Below, piece by piece: positions 38,829-47,186 of a DNA stretch of 64,000 nt. Positions within the stretch are counted from its first letter, which is position 1. Each line of letters begins with the position of its first letter. Under the pieces are notes generated by a model. The model was not told the origin of the DNA, ran no database searches, and saw only the letters and a program-made list of their open reading frames with translations. The position numbers were made by a program, and so were the translations under genes. This stretch comes from Halorubrum lacusprofundi ATCC 49239 (GTDB lineage: Archaea; Halobacteriota; Halobacteria; Halobacteriales; Haloferacaceae): the NCBI RefSeq assembly GCF_000022205.1, contig NC_012028.1, positions 62,001 to 126,000 on the forward strand. Reading direction: 5' to 3'.

Positions 38829-39767
38829 TCAGCCCTCTGCAACCGTGTCGATGATCTTCTGTGCGGTCGAACTGATCCGCCCGAGACGTTCCTGAATGCC
38901 CTCCGCATCGTCGCCCTGCCACGCGGCAAGATAGAACGCTGACCCGCTCGTATCCAGGTCGAAATACCGCCCGACGATGTACGCGACGGCTTCTGCCTCG
39001 ACCTCACGTTTCGACCGCTCGGTCGCGTCGTCGACGTCGGAATGGAGCAGCGCGTGCGCGTACTCGTGGATGAGCGTCACGGCGAGATCGGCCTGATTCG
39101 GGCGGGCTTTCGCCTCGACGACTGGGTGAAGATCACGCTTACTCCGATATTTGCAGACACCCTTCGCGCTGCCGTGCTCCCAGTCGGCAGCGTCGACGAT
39201 GCGAACCTCGACATCGAGATTGTCCGCCGCGCCGAGGAGCACGGGAACCAGGTCTTGGGCATCCCCCGTGGCCTCGGTTTCTAGCTCGGGTAGTGGTTCG
39301 CCCTCGGTCTGGGAGACGTCGAACACAGAGGTTGGCTTGAACCCGACCAGTCCGTTCGACCACTCGTCGGGCGGCGTCTCGTCGTACTCACAGTCGCTTT
39401 GCTCGTGGTAGCTCTGCGAGTTCTCGCATTCAGGACATTGCTTGGTGATGATCGGGGCCCAGATCCAGATGGCATCTTCACCTTCCTGGACGTGCCGGTC
39501 GAACTCGTTCCGCCAAGTGTTGTAGCCCGCGATTTTTGTCGCCTGGGGACACTGGAGGGTGATCAGGAGCGTGTTCCGATGGGAGTAGTCGTGGAACTGA
39601 CTTTGGATGTCGAGCCACTCTTGGAACTCCTCACTGACCTTCGCCTCGTCGACGTCTGCAACAAGGTCGTCTATCCAATTTTCGATGGTGCTGTGCATCT
39701 CGGCGTTCCGTGTGTCGGTCTCCTCAAAGGAGGCCGACGGGTCACTGGTCGTAGCCATAGGATTCAC
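38829..39767 (-). CDS. ArdC-like antirestriction/M78 metallopeptidase protein
   Basis: A 312-residue protein. Residues about 30-120 resemble the ArdC N-terminal ssDNA-binding domain (FQEWLDIQSQFHDYSHRNTLLITLQ, IAGYNTWRNEFDRHVQEGEDAIWIWAPI). A Cys pair CPEC follows. The C-terminal half contains LIHEYAHALLH, the HExxH zinc peptidase motif, with a downstream Glu-rich helix (SKREVEAEAVAYIVGRYF) supplying the third ligand. ArdC proteins protect incoming plasmids from restriction, so this is an accessory plasmid gene. A second ATG three codons in is possible. Confidence 0.85.
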   Translation of the reverse strand: MNPMATTSDPSASFEETDTRNAEMHSTIENWIDDLVADVDEAKVSEEFQEWLDIQSQFHDYSHRNTLLITLQCPQATKIAGYNTWRNEFDRHVQEGEDAIWIWAPIITKQCPECENSQSYHEQSDCEYDETPPDEWSNGLVGFKPTSVFDVSQTEGEPLPELETEATGDAQDLVPVLLGAADNLDVEVRIVDAADWEHGSAKGVCKYRSKRDLHPVVEAKARPNQADLAVTLIHEYAHALLHSDVDDATERSKREVEAEAVAYIVGRYFDLDTSGSAFYLAAWQGDDAEGIQERLGRISSTAQKIIDTVAEG

Positions 39768-39799
39768 CGAATCGAGTTCACGGCAACTGCGTCAGTTCA

Positions 39800-39833
39800 G
39801 CACGCGCCGCACCCCTCGGGGGCGCACAATAAA
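39800..39833 (-). promoter_or_regulatory. Leader hairpin of the ArdC-like gene
   Basis: The minus strand reads TTATTGTGCGCCCCC then GAGGGGTGCGGCGCG, with a CGCCCC/GGGGTGCG-type stem, about 35-65 nt before the start. It is similar in layout to the other three leader hairpins. Confidence 0.4.
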
Positions 39834-39915
39834 CGACGGTGCGACTGCGGGGTTTATCTCGGGGGTGCTATCGGAGGCGGGGATTAACAACCAGTGCGAC
39901 ACTATCGCCGAGAAG

Positions 39916-40071
39916 ATGAGTCTTGTCGACGTGCTTCGCGAGGTGGTTGGCATTCGCACGGCCAGCACGTCCACCCTGTATGAGTGTCGCCACTGTGGCA
40001 CGACCCTCCCGGCGGATACCGAGATGTGTCCCACCTGTGGTGGAGAGGACGTCGCCTGCTACCAGTTCTGA
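39916..40071 (+). CDS. Small rubrerythrin-like zinc-ribbon protein
   Basis: 51 residues from the ATG at 39916 (MSLVDVLREVVGIRTASTST). LYECRHCGTTLPADTEMCPTCGG holds two CxxC pairs of a zinc ribbon, as in the small haloarchaeal rubrerythrin-like domain proteins. It probably binds zinc or iron and may act in protein or nucleic-acid contacts. Its role is not established. The longer frame from 39607 is the antisense of the ArdC-like gene. Confidence 0.7.
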   Translation: MSLVDVLREVVGIRTASTSTLYECRHCGTTLPADTEMCPTCGGEDVACYQF

Positions 40072-40162
40072 GGGCTTTCGTTCAGTCTGCACAGCTTGTT
40101 GTCGGAACCGTTTCTGTTCGCTAGCGTCCGGTTGGATACCCCACGGTGTGAATGGGGATTGC

Positions 40163-40510
40163 TTATCGAAGCGATGTCTTCTCGTCAGCGAAGCCGACGG
40201 TGACGAGGTAGTCGAGGAAGTCGTCGAACCGATCGACGTCGCTGGGCGTATCGGTCGCGAGGTGGCGCGCCCACTCGATAGCCCACTGGAACGCGGGATC
40301 GGTTCCACCCGTTCCGTGAATATACCACCACCGAGCGGCCTTCAACACGACGAGCGGATTCGTCGGTGGCCGCTCGCTCGCGAGCCCACGGGTAATCAAC
40401 CCGATTTCGTCGGGGACATCGTCGGGTTCGACGTGTTCTGATTGTGTAGTGGCGATATCGATCGGGATATCATCGATGGAAACGTTCTCAGCACTCTGTT
40501 GTTGATTCAC
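40163..40510 (-). CDS. Small hypothetical protein
   Basis: 115 residues from a GTG at 40508-40510. The first 40 are acidic and disordered (MNQQQSAENVSIDDIPIDI). A helical core (PLVVLKAARWWYIHGTGGTDPAFQWAIEWARHLATD) precedes DVDRFDDFLDYLVTVGFADE. It lies directly downstream of the DUF6610-like gene and shares the hairpin leader at 40542-40567. No family function is known to me. Confidence 0.6.
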   Translation of the reverse strand: MNQQQSAENVSIDDIPIDIATTQSEHVEPDDVPDEIGLITRGLASERPPTNPLVVLKAARWWYIHGTGGTDPAFQWAIEWARHLATDTPSDVDRFDDFLDYLVTVGFADEKTSLR

Positions 40511-40541
40511 TGTCGGTCACCTCTGGTTGAAGACTCACGAA

Positions 40542-40572
40542 CGAGCCTCCGCCCCTCCCGGGGCTCGAAAAA
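40542..40572 (-). promoter_or_regulatory. Leader hairpin before the 115-aa gene
   Basis: On the minus strand GTTTTTCGAGCCCC, GGGA, GGGGCGGAGGCTCG: CGAGCC(CC) pairs with GG(GG)...GGCTCG. The five-T run precedes the stem, 30 nt before the start codon and just after the upstream gene's natural stop at 40584. Confidence 0.55.
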
Positions 40573-40583
40573 CAGCCCGCTGC

Positions 40584-41626
40584 TTACGCCGGCGGGATGT
40601 AGACGCTCTGCTCGCCAGCGATCTCCTCGTGGTTATTCCGATGGCGATGGGTGAAGTAGCACTCGTAACGACAGTACCCACAGACTGCGCCGGTCCCGTA
40701 TTCAGCGACGTACGGGCCGCGAGGTGTTCGCCAGACGTTCGTCCCACATTCAGTGCAAGCGGCCTGTTCGAGATCGGTTGGGGTCGGCCCCCGTACTCGA
40801 TGTGTATCCCCTCGTCCTGGGGTGTCGTCTCGGGCCAGATCCCGTGGACTTTCCAGAACTCACGGATTCGGGCGAGGCTATGACGCACCGTCCTCCAAAC
40901 GGTGACGTGGTCAGCGTCGCGACCGCTGTCGTCCCAGCCGTCGGTCGTCCAGAACTCACCGAACTGTGCGCCGCGATGCAAGCCATTCCAGTCGACGCCG
41001 ACGATGTCGGCCGGAGGATCGGCAGAAAGCGTCGGTCGGGTCAGCTGGCGGATAGCCTCGAGTTGCTTGGGTGGGCTCCCGCCGAGGATGTGGATGCGCC
41101 GACCGCGCCAGTCGGGCGGGTCGGAGAATTCGTGCGCCAAGCGGTCAGCATAGCCTCGTGAGTAGCCAAGGACGAGGTCTTCAGGAATCGCGTCGATCAC
41201 CGTTCGGGACTTCGGGACGATGATGAGTTCGGCCTCCGGGTAGCTGGCCTGAATCTCGCGAGCAGCGGCGACGTGGTCGTTGATGTCGTCGCGTTCGTAG
41301 ACGTCGCCGATGACACCGACCTGTGGTTCGTGCTCGAAGAACCGATCGACGAACCGCTCCAGATCGGGGTTCCGGAAATCGTTGTCGAGCATCCCGACCG
41401 GGATGTCTAGCTGCGTGGACTGGGACTGCTGATAGCCACAGTCTTCACGAAAGCCGGGGAGGAAGCCGAGTTCATACGCGTCGAGGGCGAACGGTGCTCG
41501 ATGGAGGAACGCCACGCTGTCGGCTCGTCTGGCAGTGGCAATTTCACGTGCAGTGCTGCTGCTGGTGCTGGTATCGATGACATGAGTAGCGGTCTGCGAG
41601 GCCGCTGCTGGCCGCCCCGCGCCCAT
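40584..41626 (-). pseudogene. DUF6610-like gene with a frameshift before its zinc-ribbon C-terminus
   Basis: The first 280 or so residues are a continuous, conserved-looking protein (ADSVAFLHRAPFALDAYELG, VGVIGDVYERDDINDHVAAA, LIIVPKSRTVIDAIPEDLVL, LGYSRGYADRLAHEF, IHILGGSPPKQLEAIRQLTR, WTTDGWDDSGRDADHVTVWR). After GIHIEYGG the frame diverges. The expected ending is encoded in another frame: ACTECGTNVWRTPRGPYVAE, VCGYCRYECYFTHRHRNN and a TAA at 40584 after EQSVYIPPA. One base appears missing in the GGGG/CCCCC run at 40778-40792. This is either a real frameshift or a sequencing error. The protein resembles a deaminase- or nuclease-like haloarchaeal plasmid family of unknown role. Confidence 0.8.
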
Positions 41627-41641
41627 TCAGGGGCTCGAAAA
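41611..41641 (-). promoter_or_regulatory. Leader hairpin before the DUF6610-like gene
   Basis: The minus strand reads GTTTTTCGAGCCCCTGAATGGGCG, then CGGGGCGG, where GCCCC pairs with GGGGC. The ATG chosen at 41626 lies inside this structure, so the true start could be slightly downstream. Confidence 0.45.
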
Positions 41642-41658
41642 ACCGGGGCCACTCTTCG

Positions 41659-41699
41659 TTAACCAACAATTTGTGTTCGACTCGTGGAATGTTGGTTAA
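41659..41699. promoter_or_regulatory. TTAACCAACA/TGTTGGTTAA dyad, copy d
   Basis: Perfect 10-bp arms at 41659-41668 and 41690-41699, 31 bp between centres, upstream of the DUF6610-like gene and its leader hairpin. Confidence 0.7.
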
Positions 41700-41708
41700 G
41701 AACGGAGT

Positions 41709-41924
41709 CTACTCCTCGTTCCCACGCAGCTCTTCGGCTTTCCACTCGAGGCGTCGCAGAATCTGTGTCCGGTTTTGGTGGGCGTTCTCGTAGGCGACGC
41801 ACTCCCGGAGCGTATCCATGTCTGGAATCGTCGAGATGCCTGCGTCGATTAGGCGCGTGTTCGGTGCTTCGAGTCGCTTTTCGGGCGGGAAATCGGTATC
41901 CTCTCTATTTTCAGCTGGCTCCAT
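41709..41924 (-). CDS. Small helical hypothetical protein
   Basis: 71 residues from the ATG at 41922-41924 (MEPAENREDTDFPPEKRLEA). The C-terminal half is helical (MDTLRECVAYENAHQNRTQILRRLEWKAEELRGN). It recurs in my recollection as a small haloarchaeal plasmid protein, without assigned function. It is upstream of dyad d and the DUF6610-like gene on the same strand. Confidence 0.55.
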   Translation of the reverse strand: MEPAENREDTDFPPEKRLEAPNTRLIDAGISTIPDMDTLRECVAYENAHQNRTQILRRLEWKAEELRGNEE

Positions 41925-42056
41925 CCCGGAAGGCCTCCGCTTCTTGCAGGCCACTACAAACGATACTCAGGGGTGCGCCGATCTGCTTCTAACAGATTTC
42001 ACACCGATACGATAACTACCGTAACGGTCAACCCGCGTGAGTGACTATCGTCAGAT

Positions 42057-42263
42057 ATGGAGCGAAAGACGATTTCCGTGATCGGGATGTCGTGCAACGG
42101 GTGCGAAGAGAACGTCGAAAACGCGCTGCAAAGCCTCGACGGTGTGAGTCGTGTTGAAGCCGACCACGAGACCGACACCGTCAACGTGGTCGTCGACAAT
42201 GCGGTAACCGACGACGATCTGACGACAGCCATCGAAGGGGCCGGCTACGACGTGGCGGCCTAA
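42057..42263 (+). CDS. copZ: CopZ-like heavy-metal-associated (HMA) copper chaperone
   Basis: A 68-residue single HMA domain. GMSCNGCEENVENAL carries the MxCxxC copper site. A beta-alpha-beta-beta-alpha-beta pattern follows (VSRVEADHETDTVNVVVD, DDDLTTAIEGAGYDV). It would shuttle Cu(I) in the cytoplasm to the P-type ATPase encoded convergently and overlapping by 4 nt at 42260. CopZ-type chaperones beside CopA are standard in haloarchaea. Confidence 0.9.
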   Translation: MERKTISVIGMSCNGCEENVENALQSLDGVSRVEADHETDTVNVVVDNAVTDDDLTTAIEGAGYDVAA

Positions 42264-44587
42264 TCGGCTGCTGGCTGTCCGTCTCCGATTTCGGTACTAT
42301 CCTCATCTTCGACGGCGAACTCGGTATTGACGCCCTCGCCCGAGAGAAGTTGCCCGCCGAAGCTGTTTGCGAGCACCGCCGAAACCGAGAGTACCATCGC
42401 GAGCATCGCGAACACGGGGTGGACAAGCCCCGTCGTCGCCGCCGCGACGCCGATCCCGTTGAACGCAAACGCAGTCGCGAGATTTTGGCGAGTCTTCCGA
42501 TAGCTTTCCTCGCCGATCTCGTAGGCGTCCATCACGCCGCCCAGCCGCTCGCCCATCAAGACGATGTCCGCCGATTCGATGGCGATGTCTGTACCGGCGC
42601 CGATGGCGATGCCGATGTCTGCCTGCGTGAGCGCGGGGGCGTCGTTGATGCCGTCGCCGACCATCGCCACGCGGTGGCTTCCGTCAGAGCGGCGCTCTGA
42701 CGACGTTCGCGAACCGGTGATTCGCTCACCGTCGTCTTGGAGACGCCCAATTTCCTCGCGCTTCTCGTCAGGCAGCACGTCGGCCATCACGCGCTCGATA
42801 CCGACCTCCTCGGCAACCGCCTGGGCGGTGCGTTCGTTGTCGCCGGTGATCATCACCGGCGTGATGCCTGCGTCTTTTATTCGCTGGACAGTCTCGGCGG
42901 CGTCGGTCTTGAGCTCGTCCCCGATGCCGATGAGGCCGACGAGGTCGCCGTCGCGGACGACGCCGGATACCGTGAGCCCACGGCGCTGTAGCCGCTCGAT
43001 CTCGTCGCCGGCGTCGGAGAGGTCGACGCCCTCGGCTTCGAGCCAGCCGGGCTTTCCAACGAGGACATCGTCGCCGGCCACGGTCGCGCGGACGCCATTC
43101 CCGGTCACAGAGTCGAAGGATTCGGGGTCGGCGTACTCGACGCCGCGGTCGTCGGCGTGGTCGAGGATGGCGTCGGCCAGCGGGTGTTCCGAGAAGGCCT
43201 CTGCACTTGCTGCCGTCGCCAGCACGTCGGTCTCCCCCTCACCCACCCCGACGATTTCGCTCACGACGGGTTCACCGACAGTGATGGTGCCGGTCTTGTC
43301 CAGCACGATGTGGTCGATGTCGGGGAAGATCTGGAAGGCGTCCCCCGAGCGCATCAGGATGCCGCGATTGGCGGCCTTGCCGCCGCCGCGGATGAGCGCA
43401 AGCGGCGTCGCCATCCCCAACGCGCAGGGATACCCGAGGACGAGGACGGCTAGTGCTGCGAACGCGCCGCGCTGGACGTTCGGCCCACCACCCCACGCCA
43501 GCGGTGCGACCAGCCAGAAGGTTAACGAGAGCGCAGCGATAGTCAGCACGCCCGGGACGAAGTACTTGAGCACGCGGTCGGCGAGCTGGATGATACCGGG
43601 CTTCATCGCCCGGGCTTCCTCGATTTCGCGGGCGACCTGATTCAGGAACGCGTCGTCGCCGATCGCGGTCACCTCGACGAGTAGCGTCCCGGTCTCGTTG
43701 ACGCTCCCGCCGATAACCTCGTCGCCCTCGGTCTTTTCTTCGGGGATGGACTCGCCGGTGGCGACCGACTCGTCGACCGTGGATTTTCCGCCGCCGACGA
43801 CGCCGTCGACGGGGACGTTTTCACCGGGCTTGACGCGTACCTGGTCTCCGACTGCGATGTCGTCGACAGGAACGTCCTCAACATTTCCGTCGTCGGTGAC
43901 GCGACGGGCCGTGTCCGGCTGGAGATCGAGAAGACTCTGGACGGCTTGGGAGGCTCGCGTCCGGACGATGAGGCTGGTGTATTCCGAGAGGATGTGGTAG
44001 GTGGTGATGAACACGGAGACGGCGAAGAAGTGGACGGTCGGAAAGCTCGGGAAGACGAACAGGCCGAGCAACCCACCAAGCAGGCCTGCGAACGCGCCGG
44101 CCTCGAGGAGGACGTGCTGGTTGAAGATTCCTCGGCGGAGGCTCTGGAACGCCTTCTCCGTGATGTAGCGGCCGGGGCCGAACATCGTCCCCAGCGCCAG
44201 CCCCAGGGTCACGAGATCCATCACGGGCGAGGCCGATTCGAAGCGCCCCATCACGACGATCATCCAGCCCATCAGCGCGGCAACGACGATGGAGGCCCCA
44301 CCGGCGAGAAGCAGGCGCCGCTTCCCGTCGGCGAGTTCGGCCTGCTGTTGCTCGTATCGTTTCGCTTTGTCCGGGTCCCGGATGGTGTAGCCGAGGTCCC
44401 GTAGCGTGTCCTTCACCTTGACTTCGCTCAGGATGCCGTCGTCGTACCGGACGAGGACTTCCTCGTGGGCGAGGCTCACGTCGACATCCTCGACGCCCCC
44501 GGTCCGGCTGTAGGCTTTCTCGATGCTCTCGGCGCAGAAGGAACAAGACATCCCGCCGACGTTGAACTGCTCTTGTGTCGTCCCCAT
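42260..44587 (-). CDS. copA: CopA-like P1B-type metal ATPase with YPC motif
   Basis: 775 residues from the ATG at 44585-44587. Twelve further codons upstream are possible. An N-terminal HMA domain (GGMSCSFCAESIEKAYSRTG) is followed by eight predicted helices. The ion-binding motif in helix 6 reads VLVLGYPCALGMATP, YPC instead of the usual CPC. DKTGTITVGEP is the phosphorylation site, SEHPLAD the HP locus and MVGDGINDAPALTQADIG the hinge. An extra GSRTSSERRSDGS stretch before RVAMVGDGIND is encoded by a 9-bp perfect palindrome. It exports Cu(I) or a similar soft metal. Neighbouring CopZ and an ArsR-type regulator support this. Confidence 0.88.
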   Translation of the reverse strand: MGTTQEQFNVGGMSCSFCAESIEKAYSRTGGVEDVDVSLAHEEVLVRYDDGILSEVKVKDTLRDLGYTIRDPDKAKRYEQQQAELADGKRRLLLAGGASIVVAALMGWMIVVMGRFESASPVMDLVTLGLALGTMFGPGRYITEKAFQSLRRGIFNQHVLLEAGAFAGLLGGLLGLFVFPSFPTVHFFAVSVFITTYHILSEYTSLIVRTRASQAVQSLLDLQPDTARRVTDDGNVEDVPVDDIAVGDQVRVKPGENVPVDGVVGGGKSTVDESVATGESIPEEKTEGDEVIGGSVNETGTLLVEVTAIGDDAFLNQVAREIEEARAMKPGIIQLADRVLKYFVPGVLTIAALSLTFWLVAPLAWGGGPNVQRGAFAALAVLVLGYPCALGMATPLALIRGGGKAANRGILMRSGDAFQIFPDIDHIVLDKTGTITVGEPVVSEIVGVGEGETDVLATAASAEAFSEHPLADAILDHADDRGVEYADPESFDSVTGNGVRATVAGDDVLVGKPGWLEAEGVDLSDAGDEIERLQRRGLTVSGVVRDGDLVGLIGIGDELKTDAAETVQRIKDAGITPVMITGDNERTAQAVAEEVGIERVMADVLPDEKREEIGRLQDDGERITGSRTSSERRSDGSHRVAMVGDGINDAPALTQADIGIAIGAGTDIAIESADIVLMGERLGGVMDAYEIGEESYRKTRQNLATAFAFNGIGVAAATTGLVHPVFAMLAMVLSVSAVLANSFGGQLLSGEGVNTEFAVEDEDSTEIGDGQPAAD
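42682..42702. repeat. CGTCAGAGC-GGC-GCTCTGACG palindrome inside copA
   Basis: 9-bp perfect arms around GGC, in frame within the extra residues before the hinge motif. It looks like a small palindromic insertion tolerated by the protein. Confidence 0.6.
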
Positions 44588-44719
44588 CTTGGTTCGTCCT
44601 TGTCTCGCGAGCCTCATAACCATTATGACAAAAGTTATATCGGTGGCATCAATACTAAATCATCGTCGAAGAGGTGGCGATACTCTTACTGTCGTTGTGT
44701 CCCTACACCCAGATACAGA

Positions 44720-45274
44720 ATGGCCCTGTTCGAATCCGACGTGCCGATCCGCGAGGTCGTCACCACCGATCCTGAGAAAGCGAAAGCTCTCGAGAACGAC
44801 GTCCGCGCGAAAATCTTGGACATGCTCGCCGACGAGGAGATGACCATCGAGGGGATTCACAAGGAACTCCAACGCCGGGGCGAGGACAAGGCCGAGACGA
44901 CGGTTCGCCACCATGTGAACGTCCTGAAGGATGCTGGGATGGTCGAGATCGCCCGTCTTGAGGAGGCCGGCGGCGGCACGCGGAAATATTACAAATCGAA
45001 TACACGTGTGTTCTCTTACGACCTCCCTGAGGACAGCGATCAGACGCTCAGCGCGGCCCAGGACCATACTACCGAGGAATTGCGGACTCTTCTCACATCG
45101 CTCTATGAGGCCCACGGAGACGACATCGAAGCGGTCGCCGAGGAACTAAAACCGTGTGAGTACTGTGCCACCCAGCACTACGAGGAGTTCCTCCTCCGAG
45201 AGCTCCTCAATCGCGCCCTGCTGGACCTGAACGAATCCGGCGCACTTGACGAGATCGTTGCTGGCGGCGAATGA
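44720..45274 (+). CDS. ArsR-type metal-responsive regulator of the copper genes
   Basis: 184 residues from the ATG at 44720 (MALFESDVPIREVVTTDPEK). A wHTH (ALENDVRAKILDMLADEEMTIEGIHKEL, TTVRHHVNVLKDAGMVEIARLEEAGGGTRKYY) is followed by a helical domain and a Cys/His patch CEYCATQHYEEF near the C-terminus, which is suitable for metal sensing. It is divergent from copA across about 130 bp with ATAAC/GTTAT half-sites. It probably controls copA/copZ in response to copper (inference). Confidence 0.82.
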   Translation: MALFESDVPIREVVTTDPEKAKALENDVRAKILDMLADEEMTIEGIHKELQRRGEDKAETTVRHHVNVLKDAGMVEIARLEEAGGGTRKYYKSNTRVFSYDLPEDSDQTLSAAQDHTTEELRTLLTSLYEAHGDDIEAVAEELKPCEYCATQHYEEFLLRELLNRALLDLNESGALDEIVAGGE

Positions 45275-45277
45275 GTG

Positions 45278-46732
45278 TCACTCGATACAGCAACTCATTT
45301 TCGATGTATCACGCCGGAACGTCTGGCAGGTCTGTTTGAACGCTTCGGAGAACGTCGGGAACGGATGGACCGTGTCGATGATGTCGTCGACGGTCAGGTC
45401 GAACTTCACGGCCAGCGTGGCCTCCATTATCATGTCGGCGGCGCGGGGGCCGACCATGTGGACGCCGACGATTTCGTCGGTCTCGTGGTGTTTGACGACC
45501 TGGACGAGCCCATCCGTGTTCTTGACAGCCTTTGCCCGCGGGACGTCCTCCATCTGGACAGTCCGACAAGAACAGGTGCCGTGTTCGTTCATGTACTCCA
45601 GTTCGGTCGTGCCGACGGCGGCGACCTCGGGACTGGTGAAGACGACCGCCGGGACGGCGTTGTAGTCGATGGTGGCCCCCTCGTCGCCAAACGCGTTCTT
45701 GACGACGTGGTTGCCCTCCTTGGCGGCGACCGTCTCCAGTTCGGGCTCGCCGATGACGTCGCCCGCCGCGTATATGTCGGAATTTGTGGTCTGGAAGCAC
45801 TCGTCAACGCGGATCGCCCCGTCAGGCTCAGTCTCGACGCCCAGCGCCTCTAGACCGATATTTTGGCTATTGGGCTGGACTCCAGTCGCGACGAAGAGTG
45901 CCTCTGCGGTGAACACCCGGGAGTCGCCATCGACAGTCGTTTCCACCGTGACGCCCTGTTGAATTGCTTCAGTGCCACCGTCTGCCGCCGCACTTTGGAC
46001 CTGCTGGAAGTCGTTGCCGGTCACGATGTCGATACCCTCTTCACGGAAGGCTCGTTGTATCTCTCGGCCGAGCTGCACCTCCATCCCCGAGAGGATGCGG
46101 TCGGAGCGCTGAAGGATCGTGATGTCGACGCCAACGCGGTGGAGGATCTGCCCCCACTCCAGTGCGATGTACCCGCCGCCGATGATGGAGATGCTCTCTG
46201 GGAGGTCGCGTTCGTCGAGAATGGTCTCGCTGGTGTAGTACTCGACGTCGTCGAGGCCGTCAATGGGTGGCGCCCACGGTGAACTTCCGGTCGCGATGAG
46301 AGCCTTTTCGCCGGCGATTCGGGTCCCTTTGTCGAGGCCATCGACCACCTCGATGGTCGTGTCGTCGATCAGTTGGCCGTAGCCTTCGTAGATGTCGGTC
46401 TCGAAGTGCTCGGCGACGTCGACGTAGTTCTCCTGTCGGAATCGCTCGACGATTTCGTCGGTCCCGTCGAGTGCTTCGGTCCAGTCGACGGTCGGTTCCT
46501 CTGTGTAAGTGACGGCGTCGAATGGGTTGTCCGACGCTGCGGCGCCGTGCTCAGCGACCGCTAGGAGGTGTTTGCTGGGGACACAGCCGACGTTCACGCA
46601 CGTTCCGCCGATCGGTAGGCCGGTGTTCACCATCGCCGTCGAGAGGCCCTGCCGGCTGGCTTCGGTGATTGCCGCGAATGCTGCCGCACCGCCACCGAGA
46701 ATCACGAGATCATAGTCTGTCGGGCTGGGCAT
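45278..46732 (-). CDS. merA: Mercuric reductase
   Basis: A 484-residue flavin disulfide reductase. ILGGGAAAFAAITEA is the FAD dinucleotide fold. GGTCVNVGCVPSK has the redox Cys pair. IIGGGYIALEWGQIL is the NADPH fold. YAAGDVIGE closes the FAD site, and the C-terminal Cys pair (SKMSCCIE, Cys481-Cys482) binds Hg(II). It reduces Hg(II) to volatile Hg(0) using NADPH. It lacks the N-terminal HMA (NmerA) extension found in many MerA proteins. The divergent HxlR regulator shares its promoter region. Confidence 0.93.
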   Translation of the reverse strand: MPSPTDYDLVILGGGAAAFAAITEASRQGLSTAMVNTGLPIGGTCVNVGCVPSKHLLAVAEHGAAASDNPFDAVTYTEEPTVDWTEALDGTDEIVERFRQENYVDVAEHFETDIYEGYGQLIDDTTIEVVDGLDKGTRIAGEKALIATGSSPWAPPIDGLDDVEYYTSETILDERDLPESISIIGGGYIALEWGQILHRVGVDITILQRSDRILSGMEVQLGREIQRAFREEGIDIVTGNDFQQVQSAAADGGTEAIQQGVTVETTVDGDSRVFTAEALFVATGVQPNSQNIGLEALGVETEPDGAIRVDECFQTTNSDIYAAGDVIGEPELETVAAKEGNHVVKNAFGDEGATIDYNAVPAVVFTSPEVAAVGTTELEYMNEHGTCSCRTVQMEDVPRAKAVKNTDGLVQVVKHHETDEIVGVHMVGPRAADMIMEATLAVKFDLTVDDIIDTVHPFPTFSEAFKQTCQTFRRDTSKMSCCIE

Positions 46733-46783
46733 TCGTGTCTACACTTTACGACGGGAAGTTCTTATACTTCAGAGTTCAAAGCT

Positions 46784-47140
46784 ATGGAGTACGTTGGAGG
46801 CCGCGAAGATATGGCAGATACCACCTCAGAAGCGTCCATCTGCGACGTCGACGGAACGTGCTACTGTCCACTCACGGGCGTCATCGATACGTTGAGTCGG
46901 AAATACGCGATGCAACTGGTCAGTATCATCGGCGCGCACGACTCGTTGCGATTCGCGGAGATCGAGGACCACCTGCCGACTGCGAGCACGTCCACGATCT
47001 CGAAGCGCCTCGACGAGTTCGAGGAGGCAGGGCTCGTCTCACGGTCGCAGTACAACGAAATCCCATCGCGTGTGGAATATGCGCTGACGGAGGACGGTGA
47101 CGAAGTTCGGACGCTGCGGGAGCCACTTCTGGAGGGATGA
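46784..47140 (+). CDS. HxlR-family regulator divergent from merA
   Basis: 118 residues (an internal ATG at 46811 would give 109). CDVDGTCYCPLTGVIDTLSRKYAMQLVSII has the early Cys residues (C-x5-C-x-C) common in HxlR-type sensors. DSLRFAEIEDHLPTASTSTISKRLDEFEEAGLV is the wHTH and RVEYALTEDGDEV the wing. A TATA-like TTCTTATACTTC lies in the short shared promoter at about 46768. It most likely represses merA until mercury or another thiol-reactive signal binds the Cys cluster (inference). Confidence 0.8.
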   Translation: MEYVGGREDMADTTSEASICDVDGTCYCPLTGVIDTLSRKYAMQLVSIIGAHDSLRFAEIEDHLPTASTSTISKRLDEFEEAGLVSRSQYNEIPSRVEYALTEDGDEVRTLREPLLEG

Positions 47141-47186
47141 CGGCCCGTCGGAATGTTTTTGATGCTGTTGTGGTCTTCTACTACTG

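Noticed and set aside
39607-39915. 154-aa version of the zinc-ribbon protein
   Set aside because: The first two-thirds is the antisense of the ArdC-like gene. Only the last 51 codons are protein-like.
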